A stretch of DNA of 64,000 nt from Betaproteobacteria bacterium (GCA_028292405.1 JAQGMJ010000040.1:124001-188000), one strand, 5' to 3'. Shown: positions 36,014-46,659, counted from the stretch's first letter. Made by a program: numbers and translations. Notes: a model not told the origin generated them from the letters alone.

Positions 36014-36030
36014 TGCTCATTTAATGAGCA
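36014..36030. promoter_or_regulatory. 17-bp palindrome in the dusB leader
   Basis: TGCTCATT-T-AATGAGCA is a perfect inverted repeat just downstream of the predicted dusB transcription start, where a repressor or an RNA hairpin could act. Confidence 0.5.
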
Positions 36031-36039
36031 AGGGCGCGG

Positions 36040-36045
36040 ATTATA
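36040..36045 (-). promoter_or_regulatory. -10 box of the dusB-fis promoter
   Basis: A perfect TATAAT on the minus strand, followed by the GC-rich discriminator CCGCGCCC, as in stringently regulated promoters such as that of enterobacterial dusB-fis. No good -35 box is visible, suggesting activator dependence. Confidence 0.65.
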
Positions 36046-36079
36046 CGCCTAGATTTTTCTTTAAGCGTGTGCGGCGCAG

Positions 36080-36095
36080 TGTGATTTTTGTCACA
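36080..36095. promoter_or_regulatory. CRP-like palindrome upstream of dusB
   Basis: TGTGATTTTTGTCACA matches the CRP consensus TGTGA-N6-TCACA exactly. It is centred about 54 bases before the expected dusB start, slightly off the usual activation positions. It sits just after the ubiH stop. Confidence 0.5.
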
Positions 36096-36098
36096 CGT

Positions 36099-37241
36099 TC
36101 AGCGCAGGCCGAACATCATGCGCCGGGCGACCAAACCGCGCAAGGGCGGCAACAGATTCAGTGCTGCAAGACCGATGCCACGCGCGCCGCGCAAGGGCGC
36201 GATGTCGTTGGAAAACAGGGACACGTAACGGTCGGTCAGGGCGATCATGGCGGTACGGTCGAAGCGGCGGCGGCGCGCGTAGGCGGCCAGCGTGGCGGCA
36301 TTGACGCCGCCTTCCAGCGATTCGGCCAGCTCGAAGGCGTCACGCAGGCCGAGGTTCAGACCCTGGCCTGCCACCGGGTGCAGCGTCTGCGAGGCGTTGC
36401 CCAGCGCGATCTCGCGCGCATGCGCCATTGCGCCGCGGGTCACCAGGGTCAGGGGGTAGGCGTGACGCGCCGCCACTTGCCGCCAGGTGCGGCGCGCGAA
36501 GCCGGTGGCTTCGCTGAGCGCGGCGAGAAAGCCGGCGTCGTCCAGCGCCATCAACATTTCCGCGCGCTCCGGTTTCATGCACCAGACGATGCTGTAGCCC
36601 TTCTCCAGCGGCAGCAGGGCGAGCGGGCCTTGCGTGGTAAAGCGCTCCTGCGCCAGGCCTTCATGCGGCTCGGCGCTGAAGGCTTCGGTGACGATCGCGG
36701 TCTGGCCGTAGGGCTTGCTGACCACGCCCGCGCCCGCGGGCTTGCCTTCGGCATAGACCACCAGCGCGGCTTGCAGCTCGACGCTGCCGACCTGCGCGAT
36801 CACCGTGTCGTGACCATGCGCCACATGGCCCAACGGGGCGTGAAAGCGCAGCGGGATGCCGCGCTGCTCGACCGCCTGCAACAGCACCTGGTTGAGCGGC
36901 CCCAGGCGCACCACGTAGCCCAGCGCGTCGACACCGTGGTCGGCCGCTTCGATGCGGGTCTGGCCGAAGCCGTCTTGCTGGCTGACGCGGATGTGGCGTA
37001 TTGGTGTGGCGCCGATGTCTTTCCACACGCCGAGGCGCTCGAGGATCAGGCGGCTGCCGTGCGCCAGCGCGACGGCGCGCGGGTCGTGGCCCAGCGCTTC
37101 GCGCGGCTTGGCATCGACCATTTGCACGGCGATGCCGCGCGCATGCAGGGCCAGCGCGGTGGTAAGTCCCACCGGGCCGGCACCGGCGATCAGTACAGGC
37201 GGGGTGTCGATGATGTCTGCGGGGGAGCCAGTCGCGTCCAT
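36099..37241 (-). CDS. ubiH: UbiH/UbiF-family FAD-dependent ubiquinone hydroxylase
   Basis: A 380-residue flavoprotein monooxygenase. The N-terminal FAD fold is VLIAGAGPVGLTTALAL, a DG-like mid motif follows, and the second FAD motif is HPVAGQGLNLGLRDAFELAE. It hydroxylates the ubiquinone ring. The exact ring position (UbiH, UbiF or UbiI type) cannot be fixed by eye. Its stop-start spacing to pepP (1 base) matches the common pepP-ubiH operon. Confidence 0.88.
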   Translation of the reverse strand: MDATGSPADIIDTPPVLIAGAGPVGLTTALALHARGIAVQMVDAKPREALGHDPRAVALAHGSRLILERLGVWKDIGATPIRHIRVSQQDGFGQTRIEAADHGVDALGYVVRLGPLNQVLLQAVEQRGIPLRFHAPLGHVAHGHDTVIAQVGSVELQAALVVYAEGKPAGAGVVSKPYGQTAIVTEAFSAEPHEGLAQERFTTQGPLALLPLEKGYSIVWCMKPERAEMLMALDDAGFLAALSEATGFARRTWRQVAARHAYPLTLVTRGAMAHAREIALGNASQTLHPVAGQGLNLGLRDAFELAESLEGGVNAATLAAYARRRRFDRTAMIALTDRYVSLFSNDIAPLRGARGIGLAALNLLPPLRGLVARRMMFGLR

Positions 37242-37242
37242 C

Positions 37243-38577
37243 TCAGCCGGCCATCCAGGCTTCGATGTCGGCGACGGTCTTCGGGCATTCGCTGGTGATG
37301 ATGTCGCAGCCCTTGGCCGTGACCAGGGCGTCGTCCTCGATGCGGATGCCGATGTTCCAGAAATGCTTGGGTACGTTGCGCGCGGGACGCACGTAGATGC
37401 CTGGCTCCACCGTCACCATGTTGCCGGGCGCCAGGGGCAGCCACTTGTCGCCGTGCTTGTAGTCGCCGGCGTCGTGCACGTCGAGGCCCAGCCAGTGGCC
37501 GGTGCGGTGCATATAGAAACGGAAGTAGCCGCCCTCGCGCTTGTTGCCCTGCTCGATGGCCGCATCGACGCTGCCCTTGAGCAGGCCGACGTCGACCATT
37601 CCCTGCGCCAGCACCTTCACCGCCGCTTCGTGCGGCACGTTGAAGGGCACGCCGGGTTTGGTTTTGGCGATCGCCGCCGCCTGGGCGTCGAGCACGATCT
37701 GGTAGAGGTCGCGCTGCGGGCCGCTGAACTTGCCGTTGACCGGGAAGGTGCGGGTGATGTCGCTGGCGTAGCTGTTCAGTTCGCAGCCGGCATCGATCAA
37801 GAGCAGGTCGCCATCCTTCATCTTCTGGTCGTTGCTGACGTAGTGCAGCACGCAGGCGTTGGCGCCGGCGGCGACGATGGAGGTGTAGGCTGGATATTCG
37901 GACCCTTGGCGGCGGAACTCGTGCAGCAGCTCGGCTTCCACTTCGTATTCATAAGCGCCGGGTTTGGCGGTGCGCATGGCGCGCTTGTGCGCCTCGGTGG
38001 AAATGGCGCCGGCGCGGCGCATGGTGTCGATCTCGTGCTTGTCCTTCACCAGGCGCATGGCGTCGATCAGCGCGCGCGCGTCGCGGATCGCCTCCGGCGC
38101 GTTCATCCCGGAGCGCGCCATGCCGCGCACGGCGTTGAGCGCCTTGACCACGCGCTCGTCGAAGGCGGCATCGAAACCCATCGAGTAGAACAGATTGGGC
38201 GCGCCGCCCAGGAGACTGGGCAGGCGCGCGTCGAATTCCTCGACGGCATAGGCCTGGTCGAAAGCGAAAGTGGTGCGCGCCGCCTGCGGGCCATGGCGAA
38301 AGCCGTCCCATATCTCGCGCTCTTCATGCTTGGCACGGCAAAACAGGATGGAGGTGGCTACCTTCTTGCCGGCGATCAGCACGATCACTGCTTCCGGTTC
38401 GGTGAAGCCGGACAGGTAGTAGGAGTAGCTGTCGTGCCGGTAGGGGTAGTGGGCATCGCGGTTGCGCGGCGCTTCCGGCGAAGTGGGAATGATGGCGATG
38501 CCGCCGCCGGCGTCCTTCAGTTGCTTGAGCAGGCGCGCGCGGCGCGCGGCGTAGGGCTTGGGATTGAATGGGGTCAT
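37243..38577 (-). CDS. pepP: Xaa-Pro aminopeptidase P
   Basis: A 444-residue cytoplasmic Mn-dependent peptidase removing N-terminal residues before proline. An N-terminal creatinase-like domain is followed by the pita-bread fold. Metal ligands are seen in LLIDAGCELNSYASDITRTFP, HRTGHWLGLDVHD, TVEPGIYV and GIRIEDD. Confidence 0.94.
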   Translation of the reverse strand: MTPFNPKPYAARRARLLKQLKDAGGGIAIIPTSPEAPRNRDAHYPYRHDSYSYYLSGFTEPEAVIVLIAGKKVATSILFCRAKHEEREIWDGFRHGPQAARTTFAFDQAYAVEEFDARLPSLLGGAPNLFYSMGFDAAFDERVVKALNAVRGMARSGMNAPEAIRDARALIDAMRLVKDKHEIDTMRRAGAISTEAHKRAMRTAKPGAYEYEVEAELLHEFRRQGSEYPAYTSIVAAGANACVLHYVSNDQKMKDGDLLLIDAGCELNSYASDITRTFPVNGKFSGPQRDLYQIVLDAQAAAIAKTKPGVPFNVPHEAAVKVLAQGMVDVGLLKGSVDAAIEQGNKREGGYFRFYMHRTGHWLGLDVHDAGDYKHGDKWLPLAPGNMVTVEPGIYVRPARNVPKHFWNIGIRIEDDALVTAKGCDIITSECPKTVADIEAWMAG

Positions 38578-38586
38578 GGGGATATT

Positions 38587-39630
<1,044 letters not shown>

Positions 39631-39634
<4 letters not shown>

Positions 39635-40371
39635 GCGTTCAGGCCCGTGCGCCGGACCAGGCGCTCCAGCAGCACGCCCGCGGCCATGCCGGCAAGCGCC
39701 GCGGCGATGATGAACAGCTTGTGAGGCAGCGCAAAGGCGGCGACCGACACCACGCCGGCGGTCAGCATGGCGCCGGTGGAGGCGCGGTCTTTCAATAGCG
39801 GCACGACGATGGCGATGAAGGTGAGGGTGCCGGCGAAGTCCAGCGACCAGGCGGCCGGAATATGGCCGCCCAGCAGCACGCCGGCGATGCAGGCGAGCTG
39901 CCAGGTGGACCACAGGCCGAAGCCGCAGCCGAACAGGAACCAGTGACGGCTTTCCGGATGAACTTCGCTTTGCATTCGGCGCAGGGCGGCCGCATAGGCT
40001 TCGTCGGTCAGCAGGTAGGCAAGGAGCACTTTCCAGCGCAGCGGCAGGTGGGCCAGCTTTTCCGCCAGCGCCGCCGAGTAGAGGGCGTGGCGCAGGTTGA
40101 TCACGCCCACGGACAGGACGATGAGCAGGCCGGGCGTGGCCGCCGCTACCAGCTTGGTGATCATGAATTGCGCCGAGCCGGCGAAGACGATGCTGGAGAT
40201 GGCGATGGCCAGCAGCGGGGAAATGCCGGCCTTGACCGCCAGCGCGCCGTAGATCAGGCCGAACGGCACCGCGCCCAGGAGCATGGGGATCACCGCGACC
40301 AGCCCGCGGGCGAACTCGCGGCTCGGCGTGGCCGGGGTGGGCGGGGGCGGTGGGTCCAAAAGCGGGTTCAA
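39631..40371 (-). CDS. azlC: AzlC-family branched-chain amino acid exporter subunit
   Basis: A 246-residue integral membrane protein with family segments AVPFGLIYGALAVKAGISP, FAGSAQFMITKLV and SVGVINLRHALYSAAL. With AzlD it exports branched-chain amino acids or analogues. No ATG fits. TTG 40371 overlaps the amgK stop (TTGA) and gives the expected N-terminus (LNPLLDPPPPP...), so it is the likely coupled start. Confidence 0.88.
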
Positions 40372-41375
40372 AACGTGTAGCCGGCCTTGGTTTCGATATT
40401 TTCCACCGCCTCGAGCAGGCGCAGCAGGGGAAAGAAGACGGCGTAGCGCGCGCAGGTGCGGCGCGCATAGCGCATCACCAGCGGAATGTCGTTCAGGTAG
40501 TTGGCCTTGCCGTCGCGGTAGTTCAGGCGCGCGAAAATGCCCAGCACCTTGAGGTGGCGCTGCAGGCCCATCCATTCGAAGTCGCGGTAAAAGTCGCCGA
40601 ACTCCGCCTGTACCGGCAGCGCCGCCTTGCGCGCCGCCTCCCAGTAGCGGATGCACCAGTCGAGCACCTGCTCTTCTTCCCACTCGATATAGGCGTCTTT
40701 CAGCAGGGAGGCGAGGTCGTAGGTGATCGGCCCGTACACCGCGTCCTGGAAGTCGAGGATGCCGGGCTCGCCGGGCGCGCCCACCATCAGGTTGCGCGAG
40801 TGGTAGTCGCGATGCACATAGACCTGGGGCTGGGCGAGATTGTTCTCCAGCAGGGTCTCGAAGGCGGCGTCGAGCACCGCGCGCCGCTTCTCGTCCAGGG
40901 TGAGTTGCTTGTGGCGGGCGATGTACCAGTCCGGCAGGAGCTGCATTTCGCGCAGCAGCAGGGCGCGGTCGTAAGGCGGCAGTTCACCCGGGCGGCTGGC
41001 GGCCTGGATGCGCACCAAGGCGCCGAAGGCGTCGCGGTAGAGGGCATCGGCGCGTTTGAGGTCTTGCTGGATGGCGGCGAGGTAGGTGGTGTCGCCAAGG
41101 TCGCTGAGCAGCAAAAAGCCCTGTTCCAGGTCTTGCGCCAGGACTTCGGGCACGTGCACGCCGGCGGCGCCGAACAGGCCGGCGACGCGAATGAAGGGCT
41201 TGCAGTCCTCGTGCTCGGGCGGGGCGTCCATGACAATGCGGGTGCTGCCGTCGTCGGCGAAGCGGGCGCGCAGGTAGCGCCGGAAGCTGGCGTCGCTGGA
41301 AGCGGGAGCGAGGATGAAGGCGCGGCCGGGAAGCTGCTTTTCCAGCCAATGGGTGAGAGCGGCGGTACGGTCCAA
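40368..41375 (-). CDS. amgK: AmgK-like N-acetylmuramate/N-acetylglucosamine kinase
   Basis: A 335-residue aminoglycoside-phosphotransferase-fold kinase. The catalytic loop is VHRDYHSRNLM and the metal motif is LDFQDAVYGPITYDLASL. In the MurU pathway AmgK phosphorylates the anomeric carbon of MurNAc. It is divergent from lptD, the arrangement known from Pseudomonas, which supports AmgK over a generic phosphotransferase. Confidence 0.86.
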   Translation of the reverse strand: MDRTAALTHWLEKQLPGRAFILAPASSDASFRRYLRARFADDGSTRIVMDAPPEHEDCKPFIRVAGLFGAAGVHVPEVLAQDLEQGFLLLSDLGDTTYLAAIQQDLKRADALYRDAFGALVRIQAASRPGELPPYDRALLLREMQLLPDWYIARHKQLTLDEKRRAVLDAAFETLLENNLAQPQVYVHRDYHSRNLMVGAPGEPGILDFQDAVYGPITYDLASLLKDAYIEWEEEQVLDWCIRYWEAARKAALPVQAEFGDFYRDFEWMGLQRHLKVLGIFARLNYRDGKANYLNDIPLVMRYARRTCARYAVFFPLLRLLEAVENIETKAGYTF

Positions 41376-41429
41376 GGGGGTGTCCTGGGCTAGGTGGGAA
41401 GGCAGGCACCGGAATTGCGCGCGCTGGCT

Positions 41430-41455
41430 TATAATCCGTTGAATTTTATCGGATT
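41430..41455 (+). promoter_or_regulatory. Candidate lptD promoter -10 and adjacent inverted repeat
   Basis: TATAAT at 41430-41435, overlapping an AATCCG...CGGATT inverted repeat (41433-41455), lies about 65 bases before lptD. No clear -35 box is visible. Confidence 0.45.
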
Positions 41456-41497
41456 AACCGTTCGGGCCGGATCGGCCTCGCGGACTTTCGTGAGCCC

Positions 41498-44188
41498 ATG
41501 TATTTGCCGACCGTCTCCCGTCCGCGCTTGAAACCCCTGGCACGCATGCTGATGCTGCTAAGCGCGCTGCCGCTGACGGCCCTGGGGGCGGATCAGGAAG
41601 GGACGACGGCGCAGCCCGTGCAAGTCATTCCCCTGCTGCTGCCCAGCGTGACTTACGTGCTGGCGCAAAACAATGCGCAAGAGCCGCCTGCGCGCAAGCC
41701 CGCTGTCGAAGACCGGCCCGCGGCGGACCCGCCCGCGCCAACAGCGGCTGTGCCGGATCAGCAAGCGGAAACGGTGACTGCGCCGGCCGTGGCGCCCGCA
41801 TTCCCGGCCCCGGCAACGCCGCATGCCCCACCCACACTGCTCGCCGCGGTGTCGCCGGATAAGCCGGCCGCCGATCCGCCGGCCGCGCCCGTTGCCGCCG
41901 GCGTATCCGATGCGCCGGTGGCGCCGCCGGTGGCCGGTGGAAAAATGTCCGGTGCGCTTTCCACGCCCGAACCATCGATCACCGCGGCGCTCGAAACCCC
42001 GCCCGGCGAGCGCCTGGAGCTGAAGGCCGAAGAGCAACTCAGCCCGAATCTTTCGGGCGCCGACGAGGTGCCGATCTTCATCCAGGGCCTGAAGATCTCC
42101 GGCCAGACCGGGGTGCAGACCACGGTGGAGGGCGACGCCGAACTGCGCAAGCGCGGCAGCCTGATGAAGGCCGACACCATCATCTACTACCCGGTGCCCG
42201 ACGAGATGCTGGCCACCGGCGAAGTGCGGGCGCTGAAGGACGGCGACCTCTTCACCGGCTCGGAATTGCGTCTCAAGATGGATGCGCAGACCGGCTATTT
42301 CCTCGACGTTCACTATCTGCTGGCCGGCGAAAAGGCGCGCGGCGAGGCGCTGCGCATGGACTTTCTCGGCCAGAACGCCTATCACGCGGAGAACGCGACC
42401 TACACGACTTGCGGACCGGGCAACGACGACTGGTTTCTCAAGGTCGACAAGATGAACCTGGACTTCGGCCGCGACGTCGGCGAGGCCGAAGGCGCGAAAG
42501 TCGTTTTTCTCGGCCGCGAGATCATGGCCTTGCCGAGCCTGTCGTTTTCGCTCAACGACAAGCGCAAGTCGGGTTTTCTCGCGCCTTCCTTCGGCAGCTC
42601 GGTCCAGAGCGGGCAGGAACTGACGATTCCCTATTACTGGAATATCGCGCCCAATCGCGATGCCACCCTGACGGAGCGCTACATGTCCAAGCGCGGCCTG
42701 CAAAGCAGCGCCAGCTTCCGCTACATGGGCGACGGCTACAAGGGCCAGATCAGCGGCGAGGTGCTGCCCGACGACAACCAGACGCACACTACGCGCTCGG
42801 GATTCAGCATCCTGCATACGCAGACCCTGGCGCCGGGCCTGACCGCCAACCTGAACGTCAACAAGGTGTCGGACAACACCTATTTCACCGACCTGTCGGC
42901 AAAACTGGCGCTGACCGCGCAGACCTACCTGACGCGTGAGGGCTCGCTGAGCTACGCCGCCAACGGCTACAACCTTACGTTCCGCGCCCAGGCCTTCCAG
43001 ACCCTGCAGGATCCGCTGGCTCCGGTGGCGGTGCCGTATTTCCGCTTGCCCGAACTGTCCTTCAGCACCCTGCGCTATGACGTCAAGGGTTTTGACATCG
43101 GGCTTGACGCCGACTACACGCGCTTTTCCAATGCCACCCAGGTGATGGGTAACCGTTCTTACGTGGCGCCGTCGATCAGCTATCCCTTCGTCCGGCCGGG
43201 TTACTACATCACGCCAAAGATTTCCTTCAGCTCGACTCACTACAACCTGGAAAACCTGGCCGCTTGGCAGACCGACGTGGCGCTGCCGGCCAACGCCCGC
43301 GAGGGCATCGTGCGCAACCTGCCGATCGCCAGCGTCGACAGCGGCATGACCTTCGAGCGGCCGGCCGAGTATTTCGGCAAGAGCTATACCCAGACCCTGG
43401 AGCCGCGCCTCTACTACCTGCGGGTGCCGTATCGCGACCAGTCGAACATTCCGATTTTCGACACCGGCGCGGCCGACTTCAATTTTTCGCAAATCTTCTC
43501 CGAAAACATCTACAGCGGCTACGACCGCATTGCCGACGCCAACCAGCTCACGGCGGCGGTGTCGACGCGCCTGCTCAGCACCGACTCCGGCGCCGAACGC
43601 CTGCGCGTCTCGATCGGCCAGCGTTACTATTTCACCACCCAGCGCGTGACCCTGCCGGGGGAGAACGCGCGGGTGGACAAGGCTTCGGACTACCTGGCGG
43701 CGATTTCCGGCGACATCGTACCGAAGGTACGCTTCGACTCCGCCCTGGAATACGACCCGAACATGAAGCAGATCCAGCGTGTCACCCACGGCGTGCGCTG
43801 GTCGCCGGAGCCCGGCAACACGGTGTCGGCGGCCTACCGCTACCAGCGCGACCTGCTCGAGGAAGTCGACTTCGCCAGCCAGTGGCGGGTGACGCCGCGC
43901 TGGTACGGCGTCGGCCGGTACAATTACTCCCTGCGCGATGGACATCTCGCGGAAGCCCTGGCCGGTTTCGAGTATGACGGCGACTGCTGGGTCGGGCGGG
44001 TGGTGCTGCAGAAATACGCGCTGGCGACTCAGAGATCCAGTACCTCGATTTTTTTCCAGATCGAGCTGAACGGCTTGTCCAGGCTCGGGTCCAATCCGCT
44101 GGACGTGCTCAAGCGCAACATTCCTGGTTATACCAAGCTGTACGAGAACCAGACTGCGCAACCGCGCACCTTCAACAACTATGAGTAA
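41498..44188 (+). CDS. lptD: LPS-assembly protein LptD
   Basis: An 896-residue outer-membrane protein that inserts LPS with LptE. After the signal peptide (ends LTALGAD) comes a Pro/Ala-rich region of about 130 residues (about 38-170), which is extra relative to E. coli LptD. An OstA/LptA-like beta-jellyroll (about 190-305) and the large C-terminal barrel follow. Only two cysteines are present, in TTCGPGNDDW and DGDCWVGR, corresponding to one N-domain/barrel disulfide instead of the two in E. coli. The surA start is 6 bases downstream. Confidence 0.94.
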   Translation: MYLPTVSRPRLKPLARMLMLLSALPLTALGADQEGTTAQPVQVIPLLLPSVTYVLAQNNAQEPPARKPAVEDRPAADPPAPTAAVPDQQAETVTAPAVAPAFPAPATPHAPPTLLAAVSPDKPAADPPAAPVAAGVSDAPVAPPVAGGKMSGALSTPEPSITAALETPPGERLELKAEEQLSPNLSGADEVPIFIQGLKISGQTGVQTTVEGDAELRKRGSLMKADTIIYYPVPDEMLATGEVRALKDGDLFTGSELRLKMDAQTGYFLDVHYLLAGEKARGEALRMDFLGQNAYHAENATYTTCGPGNDDWFLKVDKMNLDFGRDVGEAEGAKVVFLGREIMALPSLSFSLNDKRKSGFLAPSFGSSVQSGQELTIPYYWNIAPNRDATLTERYMSKRGLQSSASFRYMGDGYKGQISGEVLPDDNQTHTTRSGFSILHTQTLAPGLTANLNVNKVSDNTYFTDLSAKLALTAQTYLTREGSLSYAANGYNLTFRAQAFQTLQDPLAPVAVPYFRLPELSFSTLRYDVKGFDIGLDADYTRFSNATQVMGNRSYVAPSISYPFVRPGYYITPKISFSSTHYNLENLAAWQTDVALPANAREGIVRNLPIASVDSGMTFERPAEYFGKSYTQTLEPRLYYLRVPYRDQSNIPIFDTGAADFNFSQIFSENIYSGYDRIADANQLTAAVSTRLLSTDSGAERLRVSIGQRYYFTTQRVTLPGENARVDKASDYLAAISGDIVPKVRFDSALEYDPNMKQIQRVTHGVRWSPEPGNTVSAAYRYQRDLLEEVDFASQWRVTPRWYGVGRYNYSLRDGHLAEALAGFEYDGDCWVGRVVLQKYALATQRSSTSIFFQIELNGLSRLGSNPLDVLKRNIPGYTKLYENQTAQPRTFNNYE

Positions 44189-44194
44189 CGATTC

Positions 44195-45556
44195 ATGCAG
44201 TCACGATTTTCACGCCTGATGCTGACTGCCGCCGTGGTGGCGGCCCTGTTGCCGGCCGTCCCGGCGCGGCTTGCGCTGGCGCAAACGCAGCTTAGCCCGC
44301 AACTCTCGAGCAACCCGCGTCCGCGCGTGGTGCTGGCCGACCGTATCGTCGCGGTGGTCAACGACGAGGTCGTCACGCGGCGCGAACTGGACGAACGGGT
44401 GGGCGTGGTGACGCGCGATTTCAACCGCAACAACCGGCCCCTGCCGCCCACAGACGTGCTCGATTCCCAGGTGCTGGAGCGCCTGATCGTCGATCGCGCG
44501 CAGTTGCAGTACGCCAAGGAAAACAGCATCCGCGTCGATGACCAGGCGCTGGACCGCACCCTGGCGCGGATTGCCGAGCAGAACCAGAAGAGCCCTTCCG
44601 AGTTCCGCGACATGCTGGAAAAGCAGGGTGTGCCCTGGTCCAAGTTCCGCGACGATATCCGTAACGAAATCCTGATCACCCGGGTGCGCGAGGCGGCGGT
44701 GGAGAAGTCGGTCATGTGCACCGACGGCGAGATCGAGCAGTTCATGTCCGACAACGGCGCCCAGCAGCAGGCCCAGACCGAGGTCAATCTCGGCCACATC
44801 CTGGTGGTGGTGCCGGAAAATGCCAGCCCGGAGCAGATCGAGCTGCGCAAGAAGCGCGCCGAGGAGGCGCTGGCCCAGCTCAAGACCGGTGCCGATTTCG
44901 CCAAGGTATCGGTGAGCTTTTCCGAGGCGCCCGAAGCCCTCAAGGGCGGCGAGCTGGGCATGCGCACGGAAGATCGTCTGCCGCAACTGTTTGTCGATGC
45001 CGAAACCAAGCTGCAACCGGGCGAGGTCAGCGGCGTGCTCAGGAGCGCCAACGGTTTTCACATTCTCAAGCTGATCGAGCGCAAGCGCGGCGGCGATTCG
45101 AAAATCGCGGTCGAGCAGATCCATGCCCGTCACATCCTGATCAAGACCAATGAGCTGGTGTCGCAGGACCAGGCCAAGCGGCGCCTCGAGGACCTGCGCG
45201 AGCGCCTGGTCAACAAGGCATCCGACTTCGCCGAACTGGCGCGCCTGTATTCCAACGACGGCAGCCGCGACAAGGGCGGCGACCTCGGCTGGATCTACCC
45301 CGGCGACACCGTGCCGGAATTCGAGAAGGCGATGAACGACCTGAAGGTCGGCGAGATCAGCCAGCCGGTGCAAAGCCAGTTCGGCTGGCACCTGATCCAG
45401 GTGCTGGAGCGGCGCAACGCCGACATGAGCCCGGAGCGGGTGCGCGCGGCCGCATGCCAGACCATCCGCGAGCGCAAGTCCGACGAGGCCTACCAGGAAT
45501 GGGTGCGCCAGTTGCGCGACCGCACCTATGTCGAACTGCGTCTGGAAGAGCGCTGA
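44195..45556 (+). CDS. surA: Periplasmic chaperone/prolyl isomerase SurA
   Basis: A 453-residue outer-membrane-protein chaperone. It has a signal peptide (ends ARLALAQ), an N-terminal chaperone domain (DRIVAVVNDEVVTRRELDER onward), and two parvulin domains starting near VNLGHILVVV and EQIHARHILIK. The second keeps GGDLGWIYPGD. It follows lptD, one of its main clients, in the usual order. Confidence 0.95.
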   Translation: MQSRFSRLMLTAAVVAALLPAVPARLALAQTQLSPQLSSNPRPRVVLADRIVAVVNDEVVTRRELDERVGVVTRDFNRNNRPLPPTDVLDSQVLERLIVDRAQLQYAKENSIRVDDQALDRTLARIAEQNQKSPSEFRDMLEKQGVPWSKFRDDIRNEILITRVREAAVEKSVMCTDGEIEQFMSDNGAQQQAQTEVNLGHILVVVPENASPEQIELRKKRAEEALAQLKTGADFAKVSVSFSEAPEALKGGELGMRTEDRLPQLFVDAETKLQPGEVSGVLRSANGFHILKLIERKRGGDSKIAVEQIHARHILIKTNELVSQDQAKRRLEDLRERLVNKASDFAELARLYSNDGSRDKGGDLGWIYPGDTVPEFEKAMNDLKVGEISQPVQSQFGWHLIQVLERRNADMSPERVRAAACQTIRERKSDEAYQEWVRQLRDRTYVELRLEER

Positions 45557-45588
45557 TCCGCGCCTGCGCGCCTGATCAGCCCGGCGCG

Positions 45589-46659
45589 ATGCGCAAGTCC
45601 GTTCAGCCCCGGGCCTTGCCCCTGATCGCGCTTACAACGGGCGAGCCGGCCGGCATCGGCCCGGACCTGGCGCTGATGCTGGCGGCCCGGCCGGCGGCGC
45701 GGCGCGGCGCGCGCCTGGTGCTGGTGGGCGACGCGCAAATGCTGGCGCGCCGCGCCACCCGTTTGGGATTGAAAGTGACCCTGCGCAGCTGCGCCGGCCT
45801 TGCGGCCTGCGCCGCGCCCGGTCCGGGCGTGGCGGTGCTGCATGTGCCGCTGGCGCATCCGGCGCATCCGGGCCACCTCGACGCGCGCAATGCCGCCTAC
45901 GTGCTGGGCACGCTGGACGCGGCGCTGGCCGGCTGCGTCTCCGGCGTCTTCGCCGCCATGGTCACCGCGCCGGTGCACAAGGGGGTGATCAACGAGGCTG
46001 GCATCGCTTTCACCGGACACACCGAATACCTGGCGGAAAAGACGCACACCCTGCGGGTGGTGATGATGCTGGCCGGCGGCCGCCCGCCATTGCGCGTGGC
46101 GCTGGCCACCACCCACCTCGCGCTGAAGGACGTGCCGCGCGCTCTGACGCGTGAAGACCTGCGCACCACCCTCACCATCCTGGAAGCGGACCTGCGCGGC
46201 AAGTTCGGCATCGCCCGGCCGCGCATCGTGGTGGCGGGGCTTAATCCGCATGCCGGCGAGTCCGGCCACATGGGGCGCGAAGAGATCGAGGTGATCACTC
46301 CGGTGCTGGAGGAATTGCGCAAGCGCGGCATGCGCCTGACCGGCCCGCTGCCGGCCGACACCCTGTTCACGCCGCGCGTGCTGGCGGGCGCCGACGCGGT
46401 GCTGGCGATGTATCACGACCAAGGGCTGCCGGTACTGAAGTACGCCACTTTCGGCGAGGGCATCAACATCACGCTGGGCCTGCCGATCATCCGCACCTCG
46501 GTCGATCATGGCACCGCGCTTGATCTTGCCGCGACCCCGGCGAAAGCGAAGACCGCCGATCCCGGCAGCCTCATCACCGCCTTCAGGCTGGCAGTGGATC
46601 TTGCAACCCGCGCCGCGCCCGCCAAGCGCAAAGCGCCAGCACGCCGAAGCAAAAGCTGA
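45589..46659 (+). CDS. pdxA: 4-hydroxythreonine-4-phosphate dehydrogenase
   Basis: A 356-residue enzyme of pyridoxal-phosphate synthesis, NAD-dependent and metal-using. Family segments are LTTGEPAGIGPDL, VTAPVHKGVIN, FTGHTEYLA, VAGLNPHAGESGHMG, MYHDQGLPVLKY and IRTSVDHGTALDLA. The tail is Lys/Arg-rich. Its last 77 bases overlap the end of the convergent lnt gene. ATG 45589 is preferred by family length. Confidence 0.94.
   Translation: MRKSVQPRALPLIALTTGEPAGIGPDLALMLAARPAARRGARLVLVGDAQMLARRATRLGLKVTLRSCAGLAACAAPGPGVAVLHVPLAHPAHPGHLDARNAAYVLGTLDAALAGCVSGVFAAMVTAPVHKGVINEAGIAFTGHTEYLAEKTHTLRVVMMLAGGRPPLRVALATTHLALKDVPRALTREDLRTTLTILEADLRGKFGIARPRIVVAGLNPHAGESGHMGREEIEVITPVLEELRKRGMRLTGPLPADTLFTPRVLAGADAVLAMYHDQGLPVLKYATFGEGINITLGLPIIRTSVDHGTALDLAATPAKAKTADPGSLITAFRLAVDLATRAAPAKRKAPARRSKS

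Noticed and set aside
41558-44161. Very long antisense ORF opposite lptD
   Set aside because: High-GC shadow frame. The plus strand encodes a full LptD with recognisable motifs; the antisense protein is His/Arg/Gly-rich with no family signal.
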